Position numbers and translations under genes: made by a program. This document shows, one piece after another, positions 45,016 to 52,276 of a stretch of 64,000 bases of DNA. Each line of letters starts with the position of its first letter. Position 1 is the stretch's first letter. Under the pieces are notes generated by a model that worked only from the letters and a program-made list of their open reading frames with translations, searched no databases and was not told the origin of the DNA. The stretch comes from Phycobacter sedimenti (GTDB lineage: Bacteria; Pseudomonadota; Alphaproteobacteria; Rhodobacterales; Rhodobacteraceae): NCBI RefSeq assembly GCF_038148855.1, contig NZ_JBBVGR010000003.1, positions 310,001 to 374,000 of the forward strand, given 5' to 3'.

Positions 45016-45911
45016 CCCTTTTCATTCTTCCCGCACTTGCCTTGGCGATTGCCGCCTATGCCGGTACGCATGCGGGACAGTCAAAAGGGCATGCACGGTT
45101 TCTGTCGGCCTTCACGTGGACACCGCCAGCTGCACAGGCGGCCCCTTGGTTCGGCGGATTTTCCGGGATCGAAATGCTGGACGAGGGTCGCAAGATTGTC
45201 GTGCTCAGCGACCGAGCAACTCTGGTGTTCGCAACACTGGAGCGCAGCGGTGGTCTCATTTCCGGAGCAAACATCACCAAAGCCCGCGCGCTCAGGTCCT
45301 CAACCGGTAAGATCATCAAAGGGCCAGTCATGGACAGCGAAGGGCTTGTTCATGCGCCGGACGGGCGTCTCTTCATTTCATACGAAGGCGTCTCACGAAT
45401 TGCTCAACACCAATTGGGCAAAACCCCTGCCAGGGTCCTGCCCCGCCCCGCAGCATTTCGTCAGCTGCCCTTCAACAAATCTCTCGAAGCTCTGGCAATG
45501 GATCCGGACGGGCGTCTCTACACCATGCCAGAGAATGCTCCGGACGAGAACGGCAACATTCCGGTCTGGCGCTGGGACGGCCAGCGCTGGAGCACCGCCT
45601 TCAGCCTGCCCCGACGCAACGGCTTTATGCCAGTGGGTGCTGATTTTGGCCCGGACGGGCGCCTTTATGTTCTTGAGCGGCGGTTCCTGCTCCTCGGTTT
45701 CCAAAGCCGACTGCGCCGCTGGGATGTCACCAAAGACGGCCCCCGGAACGAAATGATACTCTTGCGGACAGCGTTGGGAACCCATGACAACCTCGAAGGA
45801 GTGTCCGTGTGGCGTGACCCGGCCGGACACTTGCGGGCGACCATGATTTCCGACGACAATTTCAGGTCCCTGCAGCGCACGGAACTGGTGGAGTACAGTC
45901 TTCCCGACTGA
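44988..45911 (+). CDS. esterase-like activity of phytase family protein (secreted)
   Basis: A 307-aa protein with a signal peptide (FILPALALAIAAYAG) followed by a beta-propeller-like domain of the phytase-like esterase group: WFGGFSGIEMLDEGRKIVVLSDRA, DSEGLVHAPDGRLFISYEG, DPDGRLYTMPEN and HDNLEGVSVW. Related proteins are annotated as phytase-like phosphoesterases, but activity is unproven. The ATG at 44988 lies within mepA, with AAGGA 12 nt upstream, so the two envelope-directed proteins are made from one mRNA. Repeat copy A starts 26 bp after its stop. Confidence 0.85.
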   Translation: MRRRTSIRLTLFILPALALAIAAYAGTHAGQSKGHARFLSAFTWTPPAAQAAPWFGGFSGIEMLDEGRKIVVLSDRATLVFATLERSGGLISGANITKARALRSSTGKIIKGPVMDSEGLVHAPDGRLFISYEGVSRIAQHQLGKTPARVLPRPAAFRQLPFNKSLEALAMDPDGRLYTMPENAPDENGNIPVWRWDGQRWSTAFSLPRRNGFMPVGADFGPDGRLYVLERRFLLLGFQSRLRRWDVTKDGPRNEMILLRTALGTHDNLEGVSVWRDPAGHLRATMISDDNFRSLQRTELVEYSLPD

Positions 45912-45936
45912 TCGGTTCGATTGAACCAGAGCGCCC

Positions 45937-46018
45937 GCAGCGTGCTCCAGCACGCTGCCCGGCCCAACGGCCGATGGGTCATCTTCGATGGCCCGTTCGG
46001 TGGGCGGGAGGGCTGCCC
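45937..46018 (+). repeat. two-hairpin intergenic element (copy A)
   Basis: Hairpin 1 is GCAGCGTGCT/AGCACGCTGC with a 2-nt loop (45937-45958, 10 perfect pairs). After 3 nt comes GCCCAAC (45962-45968); after 7 nt hairpin 2, GGGTCATC/GATGGCCC with a TTC loop (45976-45994, one G-U pair); after 7 nt GGGCGGGAG (46002-46010), then GGCTGCCC. The order and spacing equal those of copies B and C, whose stems have different sequences. It lies between the phytase-like gene and yhhQ. The rest of this 230-bp gap shows nothing recognisable. Confidence 0.75.
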
Positions 46019-46141
46019 TGTCTGCCACACAAGACCTTGCCAAGTTCAATAAAACGGACTAACTGGCCCGATCCTCGGCGCAACCACGTCGCGCCAAGCC
46101 TCAAACAAGTCTCCGCTACCTTGTCAAAACGGACCAGATAC

Positions 46142-46765
46142 ATGACACGATCCCATATCCCCGGCATTCTTGCCATGGCTGCCGTCGTGGTGGCCTCCAA
46201 CATCCTGGTGCAATTCCTGTTCGGCCAGTGGCTGACCTGGGGCGCCTTCACCTATCCCATCGCCTTTCTCGTCACCGATGTGATGAACCGTGTTTACGGT
46301 GAAGGCCCGGCACGCCGTGTTGTCTTTGCCGGTTTTATCGTGGGCGTGATCTGCTCGCTCATCGGCACCCAGATCATGGGCGAATTCGGCCCGCTCGTGA
46401 CCCTGCGCATCGCTATCGGTTCTGGCCTTGCCTTCCTGACTGCTCAGCTTCTGGATATTTCCGTGTTCTCCGCACTGCGGACCGGCAAATGGTGGCGCGC
46501 ACCGCTCGCCTCGACCCTGGTCGGCTCCAGCGTCGATACCGCGCTGTTCTTTACCATCGCCTTTTCCGGGGCGCTGTCCTGGATCGAGCCCGCAAACGAT
46601 GTCTCCTGGGCCGGTGAGATGCTGCCAATCCTCGGCGCAGGCCCGGTTGCCCCGCTCTGGGTTTCTCTGGCGGTTGCGGACTGGATGGTGAAACTGTCGC
46701 TTGCCCTCGTGGCGCTGGTTCCCTTCCGGCTCATCGTCAACCGGCTGACCGCCCAGAACAGCTGA
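46142..46765 (+). CDS. yhhQ: queuosine precursor transporter YhhQ
   Basis: A 207-aa membrane protein of the VUT_1/YhhQ family, importing queuosine precursors (preQ0/preQ1) for tRNA modification. About six helices and the conserved TYPIAFLVTDVMNRVYG and GSSVDTALFFTIAF motifs are visible. The ATG at 46142 (MTRSHIPGILAMAAVVV) is taken on family length; an extension to 45974 would read through unstructured upstream sequence. I looked for a preQ1 riboswitch upstream and found none. A GCTGACC/GGTCAGC hairpin (46761-46778) overlaps the stop, followed by a full terminator. Confidence 0.93.
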   Translation: MTRSHIPGILAMAAVVVASNILVQFLFGQWLTWGAFTYPIAFLVTDVMNRVYGEGPARRVVFAGFIVGVICSLIGTQIMGEFGPLVTLRIAIGSGLAFLTAQLLDISVFSALRTGKWWRAPLASTLVGSSVDTALFFTIAFSGALSWIEPANDVSWAGEMLPILGAGPVAPLWVSLAVADWMVKLSLALVALVPFRLIVNRLTAQNS

Positions 46766-46804
46766 CCGGCAGGTCAGCCCTCGTGCTCAGAAATGCAACA
46801 GCTT

Positions 46805-46836
46805 CGGCCTCCGATTTTCGGGGGCCGTTCTTTTTT
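46805..46836 (+). terminator. intrinsic terminator of yhhQ
   Basis: CGGCCTCCG (46805-46813) pairs with CGGGGGCCG (46819-46827) around a short ATTTT loop, with one G-U pair. A run of T (ttcttttttg) follows. This is a classic Rho-independent terminator 40 bp after the yhhQ stop, and it separates yhhQ from the arfB leader. Confidence 0.85.
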
Positions 46837-46890
46837 GTTTGGCAGATCGGAAAAACCGTGCAACGCTCAAGTGAGCGGAAACAGAAATGT

Positions 46891-47030
46891 AAAGGAGGTG
46901 ATCCAGTGTCAAGAAAGGTATTGGAGCAAGGTGTTGGAACAACCGGAGGGTCCGCCTGCTGAGGCAGCCCTTTGCTGTGTGGTCCCCGCGGCTGATTTGC
47001 CTTGCGCAGATCTAACCGACCCGACCTCCT
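46891..47030 (+). promoter_or_regulatory. extended Shine-Dalgarno and distal anti-SD in the arfB leader
   Basis: AAAGGAGGTGATCCAG at 46891-46906 is complementary over 16 nt to the 3' tail of 16S rRNA (CUGGAUCACCUCCUUU), far longer than a normal SD. Downstream, ACCTCCT at 47024-47030 is a perfect 7-nt complement of AGGAGGT at 46893-46899 and could sequester it within the transcript. A ribosome on the small ORF and this long-range pairing are mutually exclusive, a layout suited to translation-dependent control of the terminator that follows. Confidence 0.5.
46906..46962 (+). CDS. 18-codon small ORF with a near-perfect ribosome binding site (leader peptide candidate)
   Basis: GTG at 46906, 7 nt after AGGAGG, opens an 18-residue peptide MSRKVLEQGVGTTGGSAC ending at TGA 46960-46962. 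I recognise no family. It lies between the yhhQ terminator and a second terminator before arfB. The exceptional SD argues that it is translated. It could be a regulatory leader peptide, a small protein or the mRNA part of a small RNA. A second, +1 frame stays open to 47032, so a longer frameshifted product cannot be excluded. Confidence 0.5.
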   Translation: MSRKVLEQGVGTTGGSAC

Positions 47031-47043
47031 GAAAACTTTCGAA

Positions 47044-47071
47044 GGGCCGTCCCGCGTGGGGCGGCCCTTTT
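47044..47071 (+). terminator. strong intrinsic terminator between the small ORF and arfB
   Basis: GGGCCGTCCC (47044-47053) pairs with GGGGCGGCCC (47058-47067) around GCGT, ten pairs including one G-U, flanked by AA and followed by TTTT. Only 35 bp remain before the arfB start, with no good promoter, so transcription of arfB probably has to pass this hairpin: either an attenuator, or the end of a short independent transcript. Confidence 0.85.
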
Positions 47072-47106
47072 ACCTTGCCGCTTCCCGCTGTAGGCTCCGC
47101 CCCAAG

Positions 47107-47526
47107 ATGATACGGATCACTGACGATATCACCCTGCAGGACTGGGAAATCACCGAAAGCTTTGTCCGCGCCTCGGGGCCGGGCGGGCAGAATGTGAACA
47201 AGGTCGCCACCGCGGTCGAGTTGCGGTTCGAGGCCGCGCGCTCCCCGTCCCTGACACCGGCGGTCAAGGCCCGCCTGAAACGGCTGGCGGGTCGGCGATG
47301 GACCAAGGAGGGCGCCATCATCCTGCAGTGCGACGAAACCCGCTCGCAGCAGCGCAACCGCGATATCGCCAGCGATCGTCTTGCCGATCTTGTGCGCAAG
47401 GCGCTGGTCGTACCGAAACACAGGATCGCGACAAAACCCACGCATGGATCGGTGCGCCGCCGCCTTGAGGCCAAAAAGCAGCGCAGCCAGATCAAGGCCG
47501 GACGCGGCAAGGTCGATCCCGAGTAA
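47107..47526 (+). CDS. arfB: alternative ribosome-rescue factor B (peptidyl-tRNA hydrolase ArfB/YaeJ)
   Basis: A 139-aa release-factor-like hydrolase that frees ribosomes stalled on truncated mRNAs. The catalytic GGQ motif lies in RASGPGGQNVNKVAT, and the basic C-terminal tail (RRRLEAKKQRSQIKAGRGK) that enters the empty mRNA channel is present. The ATG at 47107 (MIRITDDITLQDWEI) is chosen from family alignment; an in-frame extension to 47002 would include the terminator hairpin. Its leader contains the small ORF with extended SD described here. Confidence 0.95.
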   Translation: MIRITDDITLQDWEITESFVRASGPGGQNVNKVATAVELRFEAARSPSLTPAVKARLKRLAGRRWTKEGAIILQCDETRSQQRNRDIASDRLADLVRKALVVPKHRIATKPTHGSVRRRLEAKKQRSQIKAGRGKVDPE

Positions 47527-47616
47527 CGGGTGGGGCCGACATGATCAGAGATTGCACCTGCCGGGATCGCTGCTAAAGCTATCAAAAAGAGATTAGATCA
47601 ATACGGAGAACGACTT

Positions 47617-48363
47617 ATGCGGCTTGCAGGGAAAACGGCGATTGTAACCGGGGGCGCCTCGGGATTTGGGGCCGGGATTGTCGAAAAGTTCCTCGCCGAA
47701 GGCGCGCGGGTGATGATTGCGGATATCAACGCGGATGCTGCCGCCGCCCTGGCCGAGAAAAAAGGCAGCGCCGCCATCGCGCAGGCCGTCGATGTCTCCG
47801 ACGGCGCATCGGTCAACACAATGGCCGAGGCCGCGCTCACCGCCTTTGGACATGTGGACATCCTGATCAACAATGCCGGCGTGACCCACCTGCCCACCCC
47901 GCTGGATCAGGTCAGCGAGGAAGACTTCGACCGTGTCTTCAACGTCAACATGAAGTCCGTCTACCTCACCGCCCGCGCCCTGGTGCCGCATATGAAGTCA
48001 CGCAGCAGCGGCGCGATCCTCAACGTGGCCTCCACGGCCGGTGTTTCACCGCGCCCGAACCTCAACTGGTACAACGCCTCAAAAGGCTGGATGATCACCG
48101 CAACCCGCACCATGGCGGTCGAGCTGGCACCGGCTGGTGTGCGCGTCAACGCCATCAATCCGGTGGCAGGGGAAACTCCGCTTCTGAAGTCCTTCATGGG
48201 CGAAGACACCCCCGAGGTACGGGCCAAGTTCCTCTCGACCATTCCGCTGGGACGGTTTTCCACCCCCGATGACATGGGCAACGCCGCCTGCTTCCTCTGC
48301 TCGGATGAGGCCTCGATGATCACCGGGGTCGCCATGGAGGTTGATGGCGGTCGCTGTATCTGA
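47617..48363 (+). CDS. SDR-family NAD(P)-dependent oxidoreductase
   Basis: A 248-aa classical short-chain dehydrogenase. The nucleotide-binding motif is TGGASGFGAGI, the NNAG strand is ILINNAGV, and the catalytic Tyr-x-x-x-Lys is seen as WYNASKGW with the upstream Ser in VASTAG. Length is typical of the FabG-like group; the substrate alcohol or ketone is unknown. GGAGA precedes the ATG. It is followed by a P1-family peptidase gene 47 bp downstream. Confidence 0.93.
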   Translation: MRLAGKTAIVTGGASGFGAGIVEKFLAEGARVMIADINADAAAALAEKKGSAAIAQAVDVSDGASVNTMAEAALTAFGHVDILINNAGVTHLPTPLDQVSEEDFDRVFNVNMKSVYLTARALVPHMKSRSSGAILNVASTAGVSPRPNLNWYNASKGWMITATRTMAVELAPAGVRVNAINPVAGETPLLKSFMGEDTPEVRAKFLSTIPLGRFSTPDDMGNAACFLCSDEASMITGVAMEVDGGRCI

Positions 48364-48410
48364 CAGAGCCCGCTTACCGACCGGTAGAAGCCCTTTTCAG
48401 GAGGATCGCC

Positions 48411-49436
48411 ATGCGCCCTGGCCCCCGCAATCTGATCACCGACGTTCCCGGCGTTCTTGTCGGGAATGCGCAGGATGACGCCTTGAAGTCCGGCGCAACG
48501 GTGTTAACCGCTGACAGTCCGTTTACCGCCTCGGTCCATGTGATGGGCGGCGCGCCGGGGACGCGTGAAACCGATTTGCTGGCACCGGACAAATCGGTCG
48601 CCCAGATTGACGCGCTGGTTCTGTCGGGCGGTTCGGCCTTTGGTCTTGATGCCTGTTCGGGCGTCGTTGATGCGCTGCGGGCCGCTGGTCGCGGGTTCCG
48701 CCTCGGGCCTGCAATCATCCCACTGGTGCCCGGCGCTATCATTTTCGATCTGCTGAATGGCGGCGACAAGGACTGGCAGGAAAACCCATATCGCGCCCTC
48801 GGCCGCGCAGCCTTTGAGGCTGCGGGCATGGATTTCGACATCGGCACGGCTGGCGCCGGCACCGGCGCGCTGACGGCAATGGTGAAAGGCGGGCTTGGCT
48901 CAGCCTCCTTCGTACTTGAAAGCGGCATCACGGTCGGCGCGCTTGTTGCGGCCAACCCGATGGGCGCTGTCACCACGCCTGGTGATCGGCACTTCTGGGC
49001 CGCGCCGTTTGAGGTGGACGGCGAATTCGGCGGACTGGGACCGGATCCGCGCGGCGGACTGGGCCAGGCCGAGACAAGCCGCAAGGTGCAGGCCATGCGC
49101 CAGCAGGCCGAGGGACTGCCCCTGCCGGATGAACGCGGCAACACCACCATCGCCATTGTTGCGACCGACGCGGACCTGACCAAGGCGCAATGCCAGCGCC
49201 TGGCCACGGCAGCCCATGACGGCATCGGCCGCGCCACCCTGCCCGCCCATGCACCGGGCGACGGGGACCTTGTTTTTGCTGCTAGTACCGGAACCCGCGC
49301 CTTGACCGCGCCAGAAGCGGAACTGGGCCAGATCGGACATGCTGCGGCGCTGTGCCTCAGCCGTGCGATTGCCCGTGCAGTTTACGAGGCAAGGCCCGCC
49401 TCCGAGGACCTGTTGCCCTGTTGGAATGCCACGTAA
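48411..49436 (+). CDS. P1 family (DmpA-type) self-processing aminopeptidase
   Basis: A 341-aa member of peptidase family S58/P1, related to DmpA and beta-peptidyl aminopeptidases. These are Ntn-like enzymes that self-cleave before a Ser/Thr. The likely cleavage and nucleophile site is Thr245 in RGNTTIAIVATDADL. Other family blocks are ITDVPGVLVGNAQDD, LSGGSAFGLDA and GTAGAGTGA. No signal peptide is seen. A strong AGGAGG precedes the ATG at 48411. Confidence 0.92.
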   Translation: MRPGPRNLITDVPGVLVGNAQDDALKSGATVLTADSPFTASVHVMGGAPGTRETDLLAPDKSVAQIDALVLSGGSAFGLDACSGVVDALRAAGRGFRLGPAIIPLVPGAIIFDLLNGGDKDWQENPYRALGRAAFEAAGMDFDIGTAGAGTGALTAMVKGGLGSASFVLESGITVGALVAANPMGAVTTPGDRHFWAAPFEVDGEFGGLGPDPRGGLGQAETSRKVQAMRQQAEGLPLPDERGNTTIAIVATDADLTKAQCQRLATAAHDGIGRATLPAHAPGDGDLVFAASTGTRALTAPEAELGQIGHAAALCLSRAIARAVYEARPASEDLLPCWNAT

Positions 49437-49494
49437 GTGCCGCCACAGGATCAGCAAAACCCTGCAGATTTCCCCTGGCGCGTCAAAACGTCCA

Positions 49495-49525
49495 TTGACT
49501 ATCACCGCCAATGCACTCGTATTCC
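49495..49525 (+). promoter_or_regulatory. candidate sigma-70 promoter for the cytochrome c gene
   Basis: TTGACT at 49495-49500 with a CGTATT/TATTCC -10-like sequence 17-19 bp downstream, about 30 bp before the cytochrome c start. The -10 match is only moderate. Confidence 0.35.
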
Positions 49526-49554
49526 GGGTAGCCAACTCAAACTGGAGCAAGCAT

Positions 49555-49977
49555 ATGAAACGTCTGATGTCCGCTGCCTTTATTGGCCTCCTGGCCGCAC
49601 CTGCCTTTGCCGAAGGCGATGCCGCCAAGGGTGAAAAAGGCTTCAACAAGTGCAAATCCTGCCACATGGTCGTCTCGGACAGCGGCGAAACTATCGTCAA
49701 GGGCGGCAAGACGGGCCCGAATCTTTGGGGCGTGGTGGGTCGCACTGCCGGCACGGCAGAAGGCTTCAAATACGGCAGCGACCTGGCCGCAGCCGGTGAA
49801 GCGGGCCTGGTCTGGGACGAAGAGAACTTTGTGGCCTTCACCCAGGATCCCCGTGCATACCTGCGCGAATACCTGGACGACAGCAAGGCCAAGTCGAAGA
49901 TGTCCTTCAAGCTGAAAAACGGTGGCGAGGACATCTATGCCTTCTTGGCCCAGCATGGACCTGCCGCCTCGGAGTAG
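49555..49977 (+). CDS. class I cytochrome c (cytochrome c2/c550 type), periplasmic
   Basis: A 140-aa exported cytochrome. A signal peptide (MKRLMSAAFIGLLAAPAFAE) is followed by the haem-binding CKSCH, and the distal methionine ligand is in SKAKSKMSFKLK. Size and the TGPNLWGVVGRTAG strand fit the cytochrome c2 family, soluble carriers between the bc1 complex and oxidases. It has GGAG upstream of the ATG at 49555 and a dedicated terminator, so it is probably monocistronic. Confidence 0.93.
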   Translation: MKRLMSAAFIGLLAAPAFAEGDAAKGEKGFNKCKSCHMVVSDSGETIVKGGKTGPNLWGVVGRTAGTAEGFKYGSDLAAAGEAGLVWDEENFVAFTQDPRAYLREYLDDSKAKSKMSFKLKNGGEDIYAFLAQHGPAASE

Positions 49978-50005
49978 TCCTCAAGGCACAAAATTTCGGC
50001 ACAGC

Positions 50006-50033
50006 AGGCCGCGGCCCCCGGGGCGCGGCCTTT
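50006..50033 (+). terminator. intrinsic terminator of the cytochrome c gene
   Basis: GGCCGCG (50007-50013) pairs perfectly with CGCGGCC (50024-50030), followed by TTT. It lies 30 bp after the cytochrome c stop. Confidence 0.75.
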
Positions 50034-50139
50034 CGCGTAATTGCTCCTGATCCTAATTGCGACTAGCAAATTGAAGAGACGCTGACCGAACCTGTTCCAG
50101 CGACCGCATTTTGGGGATTGAAACGGATTTGAACCACAG

Positions 50140-50682
50140 ATGACGCATCCGATCCCGGCCTGGGTGAACGGCGAACTGATACCCGTGGACAAGCTGGCCG
50201 CTCATGAAGAGGGGCTGAAACACAAGGCCGTTTCGGTGTTTGTGGTGAAAGGGACCGAGATCCTGTTGCAGCGCCGCGCCATGGGCAAGTATCACACGCC
50301 GGGCCTGTGGGCGAATACCTGCTGCACCCACCCCATGTGGGACGAGGCCGCCTCTGCCTGTGCGGTGCGCCGCATGGAGGAGGAGCTTGGCATCACCGGG
50401 CTTTACCCTGAGTTTCGCCATCAGCTGGAATACCGGGCCGATGTCGGCCACAGCATGATCGAACATGAGGTTGTGGATGTGTTCCTGGCTCATGCCCACA
50501 GGCCCGTCAATCTTGCTCCGAACCCGGATGAGGTGATGGAAACGCGCTGGGTCGACTATCATGATCTGATCGCCGAAGTGCAGCGCCACCCGGAGCGCTT
50601 TACGCCCTGGCTTAAGATCTACCTGACAAACTACGCCGACATCATATTTGGCCCGGACCTGATCATCGCGGCCTCGGGCTGA
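50140..50682 (+). CDS. idi: isopentenyl-diphosphate delta-isomerase, type I
   Basis: A 180-aa type I IDI, interconverting IPP and DMAPP for isoprenoid synthesis. The Nudix-like core shows the active-site Cys in LWANTCCTHPMWDE, the metal-binding His of the same segment, and the catalytic Glu in MIEHEVVDVFLAH. Length is normal. It stands alone; no carotenoid or quinone genes are adjacent. Confidence 0.96.
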   Translation: MTHPIPAWVNGELIPVDKLAAHEEGLKHKAVSVFVVKGTEILLQRRAMGKYHTPGLWANTCCTHPMWDEAASACAVRRMEEELGITGLYPEFRHQLEYRADVGHSMIEHEVVDVFLAHAHRPVNLAPNPDEVMETRWVDYHDLIAEVQRHPERFTPWLKIYLTNYADIIFGPDLIIAASG

Positions 50683-50775
50683 TCTGCGCGCCGCGGAAAT
50701 TGCACGGCCGATCTTGCCCTTTCCTGCCCCGGCGTGCTTTTAACGGTCAGACGAAAGCTCGACGGGAGGCGCGGA

Positions 50776-52032
50776 ATGACCATTCTAATTGCTGGTAGCG
50801 GTATTGCAGGGCTGACGCTGGGCCTGACATTGCACCAAATTGGTGTGCCCTTCCACATCTGCGAATCCGCGCCCGAGCTGAAACCGATGGGGGTTGGCAT
50901 CAACCTTCAGCCCAATGCCGTGCGCGAACTGATGGACCTGGGGCTTTCGCAAGAGCTGGACAATATCGGAGTGCGCACGCGGCAGCTGGGCTTCTACACC
51001 AAGCTGGGCAAGACCATCTGGGAAGAGCCGCGCGGCCTTGAGGCGGGCTATGCCTGGCCGCAGTATTCCGTGCATCGCGGCGCCCTGCAGATGATGCTCT
51101 ATGAAGCGCTGATTGCGCGCGCCGGGCCAGGGTGTATTTCTACTGGCGCCCGCGCGGCAGGGTTTGAAAACACCAAGGACGGTGCGACCCTTCTGCTGGC
51201 CGATGGCCGCCGTATGGACGGCAAACTGCTCATTGCGGCCGATGGCATCCACTCTGCCCTGCGCAAGCAGATGTATCCCAATGAGGGAGAACCGATCTGG
51301 AACGGCCGCATTCTGTGGCGCGCAACCACGCAAGGGCCGGTCTGGAACGGTGGCGGCGCCATGTGCATGATCGGTCACAACGCGCTGCGCATGGTGGCCT
51401 ATCCGATCTCAGATCCGGATGAAAACGGCATCGCCACAATCAACTGGATCGCCGAGAAGAGTTTTGATCCCGACTCGGCCTGGAAAAAGGAAGACTGGAA
51501 CCGCGCGGCTGACATCAATGATTTTATCGGCGATTTTGAGGACTGGCGGTTTGATTGGATAGACGTCCCCGGCCTCATTCGTGGAGCAGACGTGGTCTAT
51601 GAGTACCCGATGGTGGACCGCGACCCCCTGGAGAAATGGACCGATGGCGCCGTGACCCTGATGGGGGATGCAGCCCATCCGACCTATCCGGTTGGCTCCA
51701 ACGGCGCCAGCCAGGCCATTCTGGATGCCAGGCTTATCGGAGTGGCATTGCTGAACCGTGGCGTGAGTGGGGCGGCACTGGAAGCCTATGAGGCACAGGT
51801 GCGGCCGCTTACAACGAATGTTGGTCTTGCCAACCGTACTGCAGGCGGACCCGATGCGGTTTTGCAGATGATCGAAGATCTCTGTGCCGGCGACTTCAAC
51901 ACCATTGAGGACGTCGTTTCAAAGAAGAGCCTCGCAGAGCATGCCGCCAAATACAAATCCATCGCCGGCTTCAGCATTGAAGACCTGAACGCCCGCCCGC
52001 GCACAATCGCCGAAGGCGCGCGCGTTTCGTGA
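50776..52032 (+). CDS. FAD-dependent aromatic monooxygenase (PhzS/UbiH-like flavoprotein)
   Basis: A 418-aa group A flavin monooxygenase. The Rossmann motif ILIAGSGIAGLTLGLTLHQ, the mid-protein strand LLIAADGIHSALRKQ and the second FAD motif VTLMGDAAHPTYPVGSNGASQ are all intact. Overall it resembles flavin-dependent oxidoreductases of the PhzS group acting on aromatic or heteroaromatic acids, but the substrate is unknown. The ATG at 50776 has GGGAGG upstream. The gene ends just before the palindrome-rich block and is convergent with glpK. Confidence 0.9.
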   Translation: MTILIAGSGIAGLTLGLTLHQIGVPFHICESAPELKPMGVGINLQPNAVRELMDLGLSQELDNIGVRTRQLGFYTKLGKTIWEEPRGLEAGYAWPQYSVHRGALQMMLYEALIARAGPGCISTGARAAGFENTKDGATLLLADGRRMDGKLLIAADGIHSALRKQMYPNEGEPIWNGRILWRATTQGPVWNGGGAMCMIGHNALRMVAYPISDPDENGIATINWIAEKSFDPDSAWKKEDWNRAADINDFIGDFEDWRFDWIDVPGLIRGADVVYEYPMVDRDPLEKWTDGAVTLMGDAAHPTYPVGSNGASQAILDARLIGVALLNRGVSGAALEAYEAQVRPLTTNVGLANRTAGGPDAVLQMIEDLCAGDFNTIEDVVSKKSLAEHAAKYKSIAGFSIEDLNARPRTIAEGARVS

Positions 52033-52036
52033 TGCT

Positions 52037-52116
52037 CGGGGGGCTCCCGCCCCTTTGGTACATCATCACAGATGATGCACGTCGGGTTGGGCGTAGCGCT
52101 GCACGATGTGCAGCGC
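52037..52116 (-). repeat. two-hairpin intergenic element (copy B)
   Basis: Read on the minus strand: hairpin 1 GCGCTGCAC/GTGCAGCGC with a 3-nt loop (52116-52096), 3 nt, GCCCAAC (52092-52086), 5 nt, hairpin 2 GTGCATCATC/GATGATGTAC with a 3-nt loop (52080-52058, one G-U pair), 4 nt, then GGGCGGGAG (52052-52044), which itself forms GGGGC/GCCCC. It begins 5 bp after the monooxygenase stop. Confidence 0.75.
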
Positions 52117-52135
52117 AGGAAGGGCTGCTGAGATG

Positions 52136-52164
52136 GCTTTCAGGGGCAGATCTGCCCTGAAAGC
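52136..52164. repeat. near-perfect 29-bp palindrome
   Basis: The arms 52136-52150 and 52151-52164 are complementary except for one extra G (GCTTTCAGGG-G-CAGA against TCTGCCCTGAAAGC). It lies between copy B and the three-way junction in the convergent gap between the monooxygenase gene and glpK. It could act as a bidirectional terminator stem or as the centre of the composite repeat. Confidence 0.6.
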
Positions 52165-52185
52165 GCAATCTACAGTCTGATGATC

Positions 52186-52260
52186 AGAGCCGAGTCGCCT
52201 CAAGGGTAAACCACGCCGATGGCGTGGCCGCACATGCGGCCCTTGACCCGAATCGGCTCT
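52186..52260. other. predicted three-way-junction structure
   Basis: An outer stem AGAGCCGA/TCGGCTCT (52186-52193, 52253-52260) encloses TCAAGGG/CCCTTGA (52200-52206, 52240-52246). Inside that are two hairpins: CCACGCC/GGCGTGG with a 3-nt loop (52211-52227) and CCGCA/TGCGG (52228-52239). Four nested perfect stems in 75 bp indicate selection for structure in RNA or single-stranded DNA. No coding function is supported. Confidence 0.55.
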
Positions 52261-52276
52261 ATTGCCGTTGGCGGGA

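Noticed and set aside
45912..46141. preQ1 riboswitch upstream of yhhQ
   Set aside because: I looked for the short preQ1-I pseudoknot pattern and the longer classes and saw none. The structure present is the two-hairpin element, which is also found at sites unrelated to queuosine.
46891..46906. Fragment of a 16S rRNA gene on the minus strand
   Set aside because: Only 16 nt match the 16S 3' end, in antisense, with no neighbouring rRNA sequence. It is positioned exactly as an SD before a GTG, so a ribosome binding site is the better explanation.
46793..47032. 79-codon frame between yhhQ and arfB
   Set aside because: It starts inside the yhhQ terminator hairpin and lacks its own ribosome binding site. 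The well-supported start in this region is the GTG at 46906 in another frame.
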